NCBI GenBank assembly: GCA_037074705.1
Contig: CM073596.1
Span: 51,240,001 to 51,304,000 of the forward strand
DNA length: 64,000 bases
Direction: 5' to 3'
DNA from: Zhengitettix transpicula
Taxonomy: Eukaryota > Arthropoda > Insecta > Orthoptera > Tetrigidae
Shown: positions 45,278-57,280 of the stretch, piece by piece
How the letters are laid out: the number at the start of each line of letters is the position of its first letter
How positions within the stretch are numbered: position 1 is the stretch's first letter
Made by a program: the position numbers and the translations under genes
The notes under the pieces: generated by a model
What the model was told of the DNA's origin: nothing
The model's input: only the letters and a program-made list of their open reading frames with translations
Database searches by the model: none

Positions 45278-45310
45278 CTGATGAGGGTCACCGATTCTGT
45301 TATAAAAGTT
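45278..45310 (+). ncRNA. hammerhead-like motif downstream of a PLE endonuclease
   Basis: CACAC, CUGAUGA, GUCAC/GUUAU stem II (one mismatch) within GGGUCACCGAUUCUGUUAU, AAAAG in place of GAAAC, UUUUU. First box intact, second damaged. The CACAC flank matches other copies. Confidence 0.5.
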
Positions 45311-45342
45311 TTTGGCCATGCTAGAAAATTTAATTTATAATT

Positions 45343-46219
45343 TATTCTTAGCTGCCTCCTGTGCCATTATTAATTACTTTTCTGATTGGTCACATTTATT
45401 AATAAATTGAAAAATGTAGAAAATGTATATTTGATTTTTAATATTATTTTATTTCACATTTTATTAATCCGTAATAAATATAGAAGACTAATTTTGTTTT
45501 TCCTGTTAGATAAGTTTTTTAAAAGAGGAAAAAAGTTTATATAAATTTTAGATTTGAAAGAATATATAGTACATTTTTTCCAATAATATAAAATTTATAT
45601 TAAAAGACTGATAATTGATATTTTTTTTTAAATTTACCCAAATAATTTTAATCAGTCAGCAATTTAAATAAAAATTTATTCTTCATTTTCAAAATCCTTA
45701 ATTTAAAAATTCGTGTAGCTTTTGGCAGCTTATCATAACTATTTTTACATTTTAATAGGGATATATATTTGTAATTTAATAAATTCAATAAATTATAAAT
45801 TTCATATTTTTAAAAATTTGGAAATTAATGGTTTTGGTATGTGAGATCCTTATGTAATTCTGAACGGTTTTGAAAAAATTTTTTATTTGTGCAGATGAAT
45901 ACGATAAATCGCCGGAAGCACTGAAATATTCTAAATTAAATATTTCGAAAATGAAGAACGAATTTTTAATTTAATTTGCTGACTGATTAAAAACATTGAG
46001 GGTAGATTAAAAAATTATATAAACTTTTTTCTTTTTTTAAAAAACTTATCTAACAGGAAAAACAAAATTAGTCTTCTATTTATTACGGATAAATAAAATG
46101 TGAAATAAAATAATATTTGAAATCAAATATACATTTTCTACATTTTTCAATTTATTAATGAATATGACCAATCATAAAAGTAATTAATAATGGCACAGGA
46201 GTCACTTAAGAATAAATAA
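45343..46219. repeat. large inverted repeat (foldback), ~290 bp arms
   Basis: The left arm (45343-45720) and right arm (45915-46219) are near-complementary: GGCACAGGA-x-x-CA-x-x-TAAGAATAA at the outer ends, CCTGTTAGATAAGTTTTTTA and AAATTGCTGACTGATTAAA further in, in mirror order. The left arm carries an extra ~80 bp (about 45550-45630). The spacer is ~195 bp. No coding capacity. Probably a foldback or MITE element, or a palindromic rearrangement. Confidence 0.8.
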
Positions 46220-47363
46220 TATGGCAATAAATTCTGTTACTGTAGGAAGGTAACATTAATAACCTTACGAATGAACAAAATGGTCTTTGAGTTAAATGAA
46301 ATATTTGATAACGTTTGTGTTGTAATGCTCGTTTAATTTTTTTTTCCATTTAATAATTCCACTGTCATGAAGGGCGTTTGGGTGGTTTGCGTCGCTGGAG
46401 GACAAAATAATCTGCTTTGGATCGTACTAAGGAAACGGGGTAATTGAAAATGTCCGGATTTTTGTTTAACACAGTGATTAAAGGTGCGTCCATGTTCTTT
46501 TTTTTGTCATCCGAATTTTCCACCCCCTGTAACGCGGCAGTGAAACCTGACCAGGACAGGGATGATTACGTAATTGAGATCATGAAGCCTGATATTTTGA
46601 GCCGGTGTAACGGTTCCCGTGACAGTTTATGGTAAAGGGGCGTTGTGAAACGTATCTCATTGGGGCGGGATGGTGGGGTTAGGTGGGGGGTTGTTTCCTC
46701 ACTGTGCGTGGCTTTTCTTCCCTGAGTTGTAACGGGTGATAGGGGAGGAGTAGCACCAGAAATTCCTCTCCAGCCTGCTTTTGGCAGCATGTTTTACTTT
46801 TCATGTAGCAGTTTGACTCCACCTCAATTTCTCCCCCCCCCCTCTTTGTGTTGACGACACCGCACGAGTCCAGCGAGTCCGGGGAAGGGTCCGAGTAGGC
46901 ACTGGAACACTAATGGCTCGACTCCATTATTCACGTCTTGATCGATGTTAACTGGCAAAGCGCTTTACCAATTCGAGGACGTTGCGTGCGGCCACCAAGG
47001 GCTTTTAATTATGCCGCACTTTTTCCGAAAAAAAGAAGAAGAGGCAGTCCTGGACAAAGTCACGATCCGTCCACCAGCCGAAGCAAAGCAGACGATCAAT
47101 ATCACACCACAAGTCGTCTCCAACTCGTTACGTATTCGCTCAGCTTCAAGCTAATTACGGCTATCGCAAGTTGTTTTTACGCATGCGTACTGATATCCTC
47201 ATGTCCTGAACCTTACTACGTCACGCTATTTGTGTTCTAATCTGTCCTAATGCAACGAACTGTGCCTATTCGTGGGTGTACAGAGTTCCGTATCTCACGA
47301 TGTGTTCTGCGAAATAATGTCAGCTAAGCGTCACAAAACAGGAAACGGCGCGATAAGAGCGCA

Positions 47364-47394
<31 letters not shown>

Positions 47395-48076
47395 GAGGCC
47401 ATTGCTTGCGTGCGTGTCAAAGGGTCACACTCAAACAGAAATCTGGCAGCGCTTGAATACATTAGTCTCTGCCGTTCAAGTAAAAGAAAACTGTAGTAGG
47501 ACGTTTGAAACGAATCGGCTGGTCGCCGCGGAAATTTTCGCTGGTCGTTATAGTTTAAACAATCTTTCGTGGAATGGCAATTGCTAGAACCAACTCGAAA
47601 AACAAGCCTTGCCATACAGCGAATATCTGTAAAGAGCGGAGAAAATGTCTACATTTTAAAAACATCCAAATGCACCCTCAGCATCGAATTAGTTATTTTT
47701 CGTGGTCAGGGGAGTTTGATAGTGTCACTCTCGAAGGTCTCAACGCCTAATTACCTAATGACTATGAATGGAATCACCCCCAGGGGTGGGGACGGAAGTA
47801 TTTCTGACTATCTTGAGGTGCAGGAAGTATTTTTTTTTAGATATACGGGGCTTTGAGTGTACCGGAAGTATATTTGACGCTCTTAGGATACCGGATAATT
47901 GCTTACTCGATTTGGTGAGTCATCGTACTGGTTACGATTAAATTAACATTCCGTCGGAATAGTGAAAATGTGACGTTCACGATCTCGGTAAAAATCACGC
48001 TTGTCGAATTGAATACTTTTCCATCTTTGTATTAATATATACGCGGAAAACGCCCAGGTAGAAAATAAATAAATAA
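46220..48076. other. GC-richer unique sequence
   Basis: Largest GC-balanced block of the window, with a C run at 46831-46840 and CA run at 47372-47395. Many short overlapping frames; none has splice-bounded structure or a motif I recognise. It may contain regulatory DNA or exons too short to see. Confidence 0.35.
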
Positions 48077-48121
48077 ACAACCTGACGAAAGCTACAAGGA
48101 TTGTGGAAAGGTTGTGCGGTA
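48077..48121 (+). ncRNA. hammerhead-like motif, family B
   Basis: CAAC, CUGACGA, GCUAC...UUGUG region, GAAAG (one change), GUUGUG, CGGUAUU. Followed by the family B flank TTTTGATCTGTTATTTGGAT. Confidence 0.5.
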
Positions 48122-48336
48122 TTTTTTTTTTCATCACTTAATTTTGATCTGTTATTTGGATTTTTATTTATATAATTTAAACAGAGACGTTATATATATA
48201 TATATATATATGTTATTATTTTCATCTAAAATATAACACAATAATTTATTTACAGCTACGAAAGTCTATTCCACAGTTGACGAATTGAAAATAAACATAA
48301 AATTTTATATAATAAATTGTAATTGTAATGGTATAT

Positions 48337-48367
48337 CTGAAGAAGTCTCAATTAGGGGTGAAACGTT
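48337..48367 (+). ncRNA. hammerhead ribozyme motif
   Basis: CUGAAGA, extra A, stem II GUCUC/GGGGU (three pairs wobble), GAAAC, GUU, GUGUUUG. Both boxes intact. Flanks match the right arm of the 24780 foldback, so this is a solitary arm of that family. Confidence 0.65.
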
Positions 48368-48716
48368 GTGTTTGTTGAAAAATATGTTTTAAATTTCAGA
48401 ATAATTTTTTTCTGGCTAATAGTTTGGTGTTTTTCACATTTATTTAAGAAGAAGTCAGATTAATATAATTGTTAATATATACTTAACTCTTAATGAAAAT
48501 AAATAAATATTTTCACCGTTGGCCAATTTATAATAAATTAGACATTAAAATTCGTTCTGCGAAACACGTTTTTTTTCCCCATTGTATTTTGTGCCCATGC
48601 GCAAATCTTTCAATATGGCGTCACTTGAGAGACGCTGCTTGGACGAGGAGAGTTTCGGATTCAGTCTTTTTCATTTTATTCTGTCGTTGAATTACTCAAA
48701 AAAATTTAGAAAACGT

Positions 48717-48750
48717 CTGAAGAAGTCTCTAATCAAATGTATGAAACGTT
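48717..48750 (+). ncRNA. hammerhead-like motif, boxes intact, stem II poor
   Basis: CUGAAGA, extra A, GUCUC...UGUAU, GAAAC, GUU, ACUAUGUAUUU. Belongs to the subfamily at 51723 and 53215 (downstream UAUGAUxUAUUU). Confidence 0.55.
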
Positions 48751-49984
48751 ACTATGTATTTCAGTTTATACATGGAACTTTTAATGTTTCTGAATGTTAG
48801 TCATTTTATAATAATTTAGTATTAATGTAAGCCAGATATTTGAATTTTAATATTGGTAATCAGTTTTTTTTTCCCGCCATTCGCCCACTGGAATTATTGA
48901 AAAGTAAAAGCTGTAGAGGGTTGATTTTATGATATATTAGCTCGGGTGCGATACTAATAAATAAAGCCTCTTGTTAACTTAACACGCTTTTTTTTTATAT
49001 AGGGGTGATACTTAATATTGCCTTAAATTTTACCTTCCCCCTTCAATCCATCATATTGTCTCGGGCAGGAACTGTGACGTCGACGCTGAAACGAGCCTCT
49101 TATAATTGAATTACTTCCTGTTTTAACGGGACAGCTTACCTCCTCGAGATCATGTTAATTAATTATGTAGCCTATTTTACAAAGGAAGGGGTCGGGGGAA
49201 CCGTTTCGCGTTTAGCCAATCATAAGAAAATATTATCACGATGGGCGTGCCCTCTTGTTCTAGAAAGGTCTTGACGCAATCGACAGCTATAAGTGAAGAT
49301 AATTCGCTAAATTTGATGAAAAAACTGATTCTCCATTTTTTTTTATAGCCTGTGTCTCTAAATTACACGTCGTGTCAAAGCAACGAGGACGATATGAATA
49401 AGTGACCAGTCAAAGTTTCTCGGTCTTTGCTGTTAAACTATTCACGAGATCAAGTGTCACTATTCGTGTTTTGTCTCCCCCCCCCCCCCCACCGTTTGTA
49501 CCGACATGTGGAAGTTCACCGGAAGTACTTTACATAACCTCTCTGCTTACGCAACACAATCATGCAGTTTGCAATATTGTAAAAAAGTACTGGTGTAAAG
49601 ACTTCTATTTCTTTCTGATAATTAGACAAATAAGTAGCCAATAAGAACTAAATTAAAAGCCACGTTTCGGCAGTTTGTTTAAGAAAATCGAGAGACACGG
49701 TGCAAAAAGAGAAAACCAGGTGACGTAATAAAAAAGCAAAGCTAAAAACGATGTTAAACCCAACGACAGTGAAAAAGCAAATATAAGGGTTTAGTGTAAT
49801 AATAAGGGATAACATCCAGTTTTTTAATTAATAGAATCAGTTTGTACGATGATGAAGGATTTCTGATATAATTCTGGAATGTAAAAATATTTTTTTTTTA
49901 CTTTTTTCCAATCAAATAAATGGTTTTGAATTGATATAATTGGATAATACAGATTTTTTAACAATGCGGAAGCTTGAAATTGGA
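48751..49984. other. unique sequence with a 14-base C run
   Basis: C run at 49477-49490. A fragment CUGCC-GAAACGUGGC (minus, 49660-49675) may be the 3' half of a hammerhead lying ~320 bp downstream of the next endonuclease fragment. No gene supported. Confidence 0.35.
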
Positions 49985-50060
49985 AATACGTTCCTTGATA
50001 CGGATATTTAAGTGATCGTTTGGTCTGCCCTATGTAGCAGCTCTTTCAATCGGAGAATTT
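49985..50060 (-). pseudogene. Penelope-like GIY-YIG endonuclease fragment
   Basis: The minus strand reads SCYIGQTKRSLKYPYQGTYF, a clear PLE endonuclease signature, staying open to about 49930. The rest of the element is unrecognisable. Confidence 0.75.
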
Positions 50061-50313
50061 TTTTTTTGAATATAATTATTATACTTTTAACACAGGCGTT
50101 TATTATTAGAATCCTTTGTTTTTTGTTAAATAATATTCTTAACTTTTTTCAATCTCCCCGCCCCTGGTCTACAGTGTGAATTTTCTGATACGTGGTGTAC
50201 AACGCTTAATAACGCATTACAACATTGCGATTAAAATGAGAAGGAACTAGAGTGTTATTTTTTTTTCCTCTAGAGCTTCGCAGGTTACTTTGAAATCAAA
50301 CGCTTAAAGTGAT

Positions 50314-50362
50314 GGGCCGGGGACAAGTTGCAGTCGCCGAACAATCGCTGTGTATTCTAGTG
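50314..50362 (+). repeat. dispersed short repeat R7, copy 2
   Basis: GGCCGGGGACAAGTTGCAGT then CGCCGAACAATCGCTGTGTA. Matches 52567-52610 and, in reverse, 38796-38838. Confidence 0.6.
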
Positions 50363-51539
50363 TTTTCAGTGATCTGTTTCAATTATTTGACTATTAACCA
50401 ATTATTTTTTGAGTGACTATTAACCTCTTTTATTGTTCTCCTCTTTAATAGCTCAGAAAGGGATGAAAAAAGGTGTGATTCTTATGGTGTGTCACCCGGG
50501 TTGTTTTTTAAGTATCTTACCCAGCGGAGAGTGGGATGCAGGGAAAACCCTAACTAGTAGGTCGGGATGTCTAGGAATCAGTTTGAGATATTTGGGAACA
50601 ATGAGGTGGGGGTGGTGGCCGCCGACGCAGCTCTGACGATTTTCCTTCCCGGTTCTGGATTTTTCGATGTTTGAGGGTGGTATTTTCCTGTGAGGTCACG
50701 ATGACGTGTGTGTGTGTGTGTGTGTGGTATGCATAAAATGGCCGGGCGGGGTTTCCAGTGGCAAAGCCTCAGGTAATTGGTTTGTTTTACCTCCCCCCCG
50801 CCCCCCAAAGGCATCGTAATCCAAGGCAACGACACGTAGCGCCAACAAAGACGGCGGACGAGAGCGCTACGGCATGGTCACGTAGGGTCAGATCATATTA
50901 CCAGGCCGCCCCCACTCCAGCCAGACTCCAGACTCAGGTGAACTCGTAGTAGACTCAATTATATTTTTATCAAGAAATCTAACGAGAATTGTTTTGAAAA
51001 CTAAATGTTGATGTCTGTAATAAGGAAAATACCCAGGGAGATATCAAACGGCTGGTGAAGGTCTCATTGGAGGTTGTAGTCGGTCACTTGCCTAGTATCT
51101 TCTGCGGTATTATTTTTTTTAAAATTCCAAATATCCCTCACGGTACCATGGAACGTGACAAAGCTGTCCTCATTGTCCTTTTTTATTTCTGAACTGAGTT
51201 CCCACCGTCGACGTGTATATATTTCTAATTTTGTTGCGATTGAAATTGGTTGCAGTTTGAGCAACAAATATATCGGGAATTCGGTAACAAAATAATCAGT
51301 TTTTGAAAATCAAATATCTTAGATGTTCTATAAATTATTTTATTATCCTTTCACCCAAGTTTAGCCAATACAAGATCCCAGGCTTCACTGCGCTGAAATC
51401 CCCGGTCCCGGTTCATGACGTTGCAATTGCTGGTTTTAATTAGTACTGTCCCAGAAATTTCCACGTTTATGTCGAATCGCGTCTTATGTCCCTGTGTGTG
51501 TGTTTGTGTGTGTGTAGGGACTGCAGGACGGCTCTTCAC
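50363..51539. other. GC-richer unique sequence
   Basis: GT runs at 50705-50726 and 51494-51515. Frames here overlap on both strands and have no recognised motif. Confidence 0.35.
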
Positions 51540-51579
51540 CTGAGAAAGACGGCAGAGTAGCCTTCACCACCGAAACGTC
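51540..51579 (+). ncRNA. possible hammerhead-like motif with longer stem II
   Basis: CAC, CUGAGAA (rearranged first box), GGC/GCC hairpin around AGAGUA, then CACCACC, GAAAC, GUC, AUGUAUAA. The second box and cleavage triplet match; the first box does not. Tentative. Confidence 0.35.
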
Positions 51580-51722
51580 ATGTATAAGTTTATTTTGAGT
51601 CGGGTGGAAACCCCAAGAACAGTTTATCCAGAAATTTGATATTATACTTAATTAATTTATGTTTTGGATTCAACCTTCTATTGTTTTCATTATTATACTT
51701 CTTAATTATTTTTTAGATTCAT
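51580..51722. other. short unique stretch
   Basis: No feature recognised. Confidence 0.3.
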
Positions 51723-51756
51723 CTGAAGATGTCCAGAAAAAAAAGAATAAAACGTT
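51723..51756 (+). ncRNA. hammerhead-like motif, stem II eroded
   Basis: CUGAAGA, extra U, GUCC...GAAU, AAAAC (one change), GUU, AUGAUUUAUUUUAG. Same subfamily as 48717 and 53215. Confidence 0.5.
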
Positions 51757-53024
51757 ATGATTTATTTTAGTTAATTGTAAATTTTAATATTTATAAATAA
51801 ATTATGACTGTTGGCCAACATTCAATATTTTTATACATATGACAATTTTAAAAGAACTAAACCAAAACCGTAACTATATTAATCACGTTGCTAACTTATA
51901 AATCCTATTCTAACTGTTCACCATTATATTTATTTATAATTCTTCTTAGTTTATCCCCCACTTTCTCATTGCCACGCTATAATTTTATACATGAGAAACC
52001 CTCGTTCGTTGAAGAAAAAAGTTAGTTTCCTCTTTTAAACAGAATTTTGTTATTAAAATGCGGAATAATTTGAATACGATTATTATTTTTCCTTCCCGTC
52101 AGGTTGGTAAGCATTCGCTGAAACTTTTGTGTGTGTTTTTCTCTTCTGGGGCCCTCTTTTCCCTTTAAAAGCCTTTCACTTGACAGGAAGTTATTTTCAC
52201 GACTGCTAGAAGGGATCTGCCAAATAAATTATTGCCCGTCGTCGTCGTCGTGGAGGTGCAACCGTGGTGCCATTTGGTCACGGCGCCTCGATGTTGTTAA
52301 ACGTCGTTAAGGTGGCGTGTTTTATGCACCGGCGTGTTTGCGTAAGCGCCTCCGAAGACACTATTTGTCTTGCTAACGTTCCCCTTCCGTACATCCGTTC
52401 CGTCTTACGACCAATAGAAGCCGCGTCAGGCAGTTTTAATTTTCAGTCGTCGAGCGACGCACGCAAACACAGAGGATATAGTGCGATTAAAATTAGATAC
52501 CCCTGTGACTGTTATTTTCCCGTAGTGTTGGGGTGTGACCCTTGAATTCACCGATCAGTATAAATGGTCGGGGGACAAGCAAGCATTGACGAACAATCGC
52601 GGTGTATTCTTTCTTTTCGCAGTGAGACGTATACGAAATCTATTTCGCGACCATGTTATATAATGTCAACCGCACCCTCCTCCTCAAGTCTCGTCTAATT
52701 TTCATCGCAAAATATAGACAGTTGAGAACTAATCATTTCAGCCTCAATCACATAAAACCTTGGCGGATTCCGCAATAAGACATTTCAACCTCGTCTCAGC
52801 CTTCAGTTACAAAACACCCTTCATATTTTTATTCTACCGAACTTTTACAAAAAATTTCCCCCCAAAATGCCACTAACGGACTTGTTTAAACAACTGAAAA
52901 ATATAATAAAAAAGTTTTAAACGGCTGTTTTTGAATTAATAAAACATTTAATAGGCATTGGATTACTTGCAGAATATTAAATTATAAACATTAAAATTTA
53001 CATATGTTAACAAAAATACATCGT
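51757..53024. other. unique sequence, GC-richer 52080-52560
   Basis: No gene supported; the 93-codon frame at 52264-52545 has no recognised domain. Contains repeat R7 copy 3. Confidence 0.35.
52567..52610 (+). repeat. dispersed short repeat R7, copy 3
   Basis: GTCGGGGGACAAGCAAGCAT, then TGACGAACAATCGCGGTGTA. Same order and spacing as copy 2, only 2.2 kb away. Confidence 0.6.
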
Positions 53025-53060
53025 TACGTTTCGTCCCTATTCTTTAATGATAATCTTCAG
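53025..53060 (-). ncRNA. hammerhead motif, boxes intact, stem II damaged
   Basis: Minus strand: CUGAAGA, UUAUC...GGGAC, GAAAC, GUA, ACGAUGUAUUUUU. It pairs as the left arm with 53215 on the opposite strand (ATACATCxxxACGTTTC in both). Confidence 0.55.
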
Positions 53061-53214
53061 TATTTTATAGCTCCTATTTCAACTTCCATAGTGGAAAAAA
53101 AAAATTCTGTCAGGAAAGGTGATGGAGGAGATAAAAATTTTAATTTCTAAATTCTTTATTCAAATTTAAACATTTACAACAAATTCAAAAATTGTTTCTT
53201 TAATGATATAACAT

Positions 53215-53248
53215 CTGAAGAGGCCCCTAATAAAAGAGAAGAAACGTT
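53215..53248 (+). ncRNA. hammerhead motif, boxes intact, stem II damaged
   Basis: CUGAAGA, GGCCCCUAAUAAAAGAGAA, GAAAC, GUU, AUGAUGUAUUU. Right-arm partner of 53025, ~155 bp away. Confidence 0.55.
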
Positions 53249-53422
53249 ATGATGTATTTAAGTTGATATTATATTGATATTATATTATGATTGTCGACCA
53301 GTTTCTACTAATTTCAATTTAATACGTCACGTATAATAATGATAAAAATAGGCTAAATTTATGGTTTTGTCAATAAATAAATAAACGGCCTTGAGTCAGA
53401 AAATTGTTTATTTATATATTCC

Positions 53423-53454
53423 GACGTTTCGTCCCTGTTTTACGAACTCTTCAA
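53423..53454 (-). ncRNA. hammerhead-like motif, C3 changed
   Basis: Minus strand: UUGAAGA, stem II GUUC/GGAC-type around GUAAAACAG, GAAAC, GUC, GGAAUAU. Confidence 0.55.
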
Positions 53455-53747
53455 GTTTTGTCTACATCCATGAATTAATAACATTACATAAAGTGTTTTA
53501 AGAATAATTACAAAATATTTTAATTAATTTAATTTCACATATATATAAAGCAACACAGAGGCAAGGTTTTGCTGCCTTATTTATAAATTGTAGACCAAAC
53601 CCTTCAGGTTTCCTAAAACTAAACGTAGGAATATTTAATTTTTTATAAGTAACAATTTTTGTATCAAGGCCTTTTAAATATTTATTAATAATATCTCAGA
53701 TAAAGTATCATTTCTTATTTAAAAAATATTTATTCCAATAAACAGGT

Positions 53748-53779
53748 AACGTTTCGTTCGTTTTATGGAACTTCTTCAG
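53748..53779 (-). ncRNA. hammerhead ribozyme motif, well preserved
   Basis: Minus strand: GAC, CUGAAGA, extra A, perfect stem II GUUC/GAAC around CAUAAAAC, GAAAC, GUU, ACC. Same strand as and 325 bp from the 53423 motif, like two direct terminal repeats. Confidence 0.7.
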
Positions 53780-55150
53780 GTCTATAAAATAAATTTAGTA
53801 TTGATAAATTCGGCAAGAATAAAATAAAAATTGTCGTATTGATGAACATCTCAAAATTAAAAGAAAATATTATTTTATATAATAATAAAAAATTATAATA
53901 CAATTATGTAAATATAAATAAAGAAAATATTTGAAATTTAAGAATGGATAATTAATTGGACCTAATAAGTCAGAAATTTGTTATTAAAAATTTGAATCTG
54001 TTATATTTTAATGCTTTAACTTTTTTATTGTAGATTTTTGACAAGTTATTTGGCTATTTTATCTAATTATTAATCAGTAATTATGACTTGTAAGCTAAAA
54101 ATAAACAGAAACTTAATTTTAAATACCTGACATCAATTTACATGAAAATTTATAGAGTAAAAAATAACGTTACAATTTATTTCCTGTAACATTATGTAAT
54201 TTCAATAAATAATTAAATTTAGAGAAAGAAAGCAACCCCGTGGTTTTGGGTAAGTTAAGTGAAAATAGAAGCAGAAAGTTGAAATCCACCCTCAATTCGT
54301 TGGCCAAGCGTTTATAAATTTTACTTTATTTTTGTTTTAAAATCTTATCAGGAGACTACAGAGGACACTTATCTCGTTTTTTTATTGCGCTAGATTTCCG
54401 CCCTGACGATATAATGACGTCGCATATGCTTTATTATGACGTGGCTTAGTCGAAAATCCCCTTTTTAGGGGCGGAGGAAGGGGGGGAACATCGACACCCT
54501 TGTGAGCAATTTCATAGGTTGATCCTCTGGAAATCCCCCTTTCTGATGTCGACGTCGAGGTCTTTTATTTCCCATCATGATGGCCGCCACAGCTCTTATC
54601 ATGGGGTGGTCGAAAGTTGTGCGGGCGCTTCTACTCTCGGCCCCGGATCAGCCACTTTGCCCCAAAGAGAGAGACGTAGAGATATTCCATTGCAGTTGTT
54701 TGCTAGGTTTTTCGTCGGCTCAACACGAACGTGATAAACCTCTACGCGATTTTACCGACAGTGTGTCCCGTCAACCCTGTTAACTTACATGACGTGACCT
54801 GGATTTTTTTTAGGGATGTGACACGAGGCAACGGTATTTATTAATCACAGTTGAATTTTTTTCTCTCCAACGTGTGGACGAAGTCACTCTGACCGTCGTG
54901 TTAGAGCTTTGTTATTATGAGTATTTTTCAGGCACTCCATTGTCTAAGGGAAGAAAAAGGAAAGACGAGAACAGGGTGACGAAGGACGCCGGGAGCTGTA
55001 GATTCATAACAGAGAAAAATAAAGGACAGAGAGTAAAAATTAAGGAGGCAAATAAACCATATGGAAGGATTCTGGAGCTAATTAACTCAGAATAATTTGA
55101 ATTTAATACAAGTTAATTACACATTGTGAAATAACGATTGAAAGGTTAAC
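53780..55150. other. AT-rich to 54330, then GC-richer
   Basis: No gene supported. Frames at 54519-54783 and 54874-55095 lack recognisable motifs. Confidence 0.35.
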
Positions 55151-55181
55151 AACGTTTCGAAAACTTTAGGACCTCGTCATG
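55151..55181 (-). ncRNA. hammerhead-like motif, decayed
   Basis: Minus strand: AUGACGA (C3 to A), GGUCC...UUUUC, GAAAC, GUU, GUUAACC. Confidence 0.45.
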
Positions 55182-55449
55182 AATATAATATTGACTAAAA
55201 AAATAAAAAGGAGAGAAATATTAAATCTCCGTTTAAATACTGATATAAGCTGGTTTGGTGACGAAATAATAAATTGTCAAAAAGCCGTGGGGTAACGAGG
55301 AAAATATCAATGCATTTAACATCGATTTCCGCGAACCACCAAATAAATTTGGGCAAGTTGAAAGGTTTGTGCTCAGGGTGATTTCAATATTATTGGTTTC
55401 GTTCTATGAATTTTATAATTTTTTATACATTTTATTTTAATAAATAAAT
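55182..55449. other. unique sequence
   Basis: No feature recognised. Confidence 0.3.
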
Positions 55450-56113
55450 TACTGTTTGTGTGTGAACGGGTTTCGCTTAAAAATCTATACACGTGGAATT
55501 TTTTTTAACCAAATTACGTACACGTATTCCTTTCGAACCGGAAACTAACATTGTGAGGGTGAGACCCGTCTACTACACACAGGGGCGGGGGTGTATGGGG
55601 ATGGAAATTTACAAACCTACTCAAACGGCCGATATTTGCGCCGGAAAAATATTTCTTGGGGTCAGTGAGATTGATATGTTTCTCTCGACGTTTTTTTTGT
55701 GTATAACTTCAACCCCTTTTCACATGAGAGGGGAGAACCTTTAAGGATGGCGCTGGAGGACCGTTACAACAAATAACCGCGGAAACAAGATAGAAAAGGA
55801 GACCAATCTGGGGTTATGAATGTCGCTGACTTTAATTGTGACATTCAACTTGCAGTTTAACTTCCAGGGGCGCGGGTGGAAATTTTCAAACATTTTAAAA
55901 CGGACGATATTTTGGCAAAATAAAATGTGATATACTTCATTTTATCCAGATATTTTTGTATATAATTTCTACCCCTTTTGGCATGGGAGGGAAGCACCTA
56001 TAGGGATGGGGGTTGGAGGACCGTTACATAAAAATAATTGGAGTAAAATCCAGGGTTATGGATGTCACTGAGTTAAATTAGACCATCCCGCGCAACGATG
56101 GGAACCCAGCTAA
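55450..56113 (+). mobile_element. Helitron-like repeat, copy 3 (tandem dimer)
   Basis: Two successive monomers (about 55490-55840 and 55870-56113) repeat the blocks GGxxGATATTTxxGxC, TxTATAACTTCxACCCCTTT, GGATGGxGxTGGAGGACCGT and GGGTTATGxATGTC. The right end is CCCGCGCAACGATGGGAACC then CAGCTAAT, the hairpin-plus-CTAG-type Helitron terminus, running into an AT microsatellite. The 83-codon frame inside is not a gene. Confidence 0.6.
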
Positions 56114-57280
56114 TATATATATATATATATATATAGATAGATATATATATTGTTAAAGTCCAAATGGTTTTCTGAAAAAAACAATTTTTTTAAGAATAAA
56201 TACGGTAAAGAGCTAAAAGCTCCTACCAAATTATAATTAAAATTTTGTTTTTTCCCCATTTAAATTACTGAATGATAAAAACATTGATGCAAATTATGAA
56301 AAAATTGACAGTGTTTCATTTATCAGTCTTTTATTATAAATTTTTATATTCTTGAAGAAAAATTGTATTAACATGAAGGCATTTATATTATCATTTCTGT
56401 TCTGTAATTGGCTATCTGTTATATTAAAATTCTTATTAATTGTTATTCAGGAACAATCGTCATTATACAATAAGTTTAACTGAAGAAAGCATTATCTTTG
56501 TTCAATGTTTATTTTTATGTTTATATTTTCTCGAAAATATGATACTTCAGTCTCCAGTGGTTCACGGAATGCCCACTCATAATTAAGTTCGCCTTGATTT
56601 GATTTTTCACGGATTAATGAACGTATTTTTTCGTGGGCCGTTATTTGAAGTAGTAACCCAATACTGCATGTGTTCTCTTTGTGCACGGTCGGAGCCGCAC
56701 CAGTTCGTACTCGAGGCGTGATAATTAACGTATTAAGAAGTTCCCACGTTCCACGAGATTAATTTCTGAGAGGAACGCAACACCTGCCTCGGCCATACAG
56801 CACTGTCTGCCGCCGCCGGGCTCGCCTTTCTTAATGGGCCTTCATTTCGCTTGATGGTCTCGTGTGGCAGAGGTCCCTCTCTAACGTCTGCTTCTCCGAG
56901 ACCACCACAGCGTCGGCGTTGAATAAACATCACGATACACTTTGTGCGTTTGCTACTCTTTACTAGTCAAATATCAGAGCTTCGCTTCGGTTTGTTTCAG
57001 AAGATAGAAACCGACGTCAAAATATCCCTAACTACGGGTTGAGAAAAAGGGGAAAAAATCATGAGTAAAGGTTAAACGAATTTTTCTGCCATCCGTTAAC
57101 TGTCAAACAAACGTTGACTCGCCCAAGACCAAGTGGTACACACGTTTCTGTTTTACGTTCAAATCCCTCTTACTCAATGTTGAAACAAGGAAAAAGAAAT
57201 CTTTTAACTTTTAATGGACACTAGAAAATTATTGCAGGCAATACCTGCGAGGGATGTTCTCTCGCAGGCAGAACCTTGTA
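56114..57280. other. unique sequence
   Basis: AT run at 56114-56150. Near 57250 CCTGCGAG and CTCGCAGG form a hairpin just before the SINE-like copy 5. A CUGAUAA-GAAAC string at 56307-56326 (minus) lacks a stem II and is not called. Confidence 0.35.

Noticed and set aside
56307..56326. CUGAUAA-GAAAC string (minus)
   Set aside because: No room for stem II; likely chance or a remnant too small to call.
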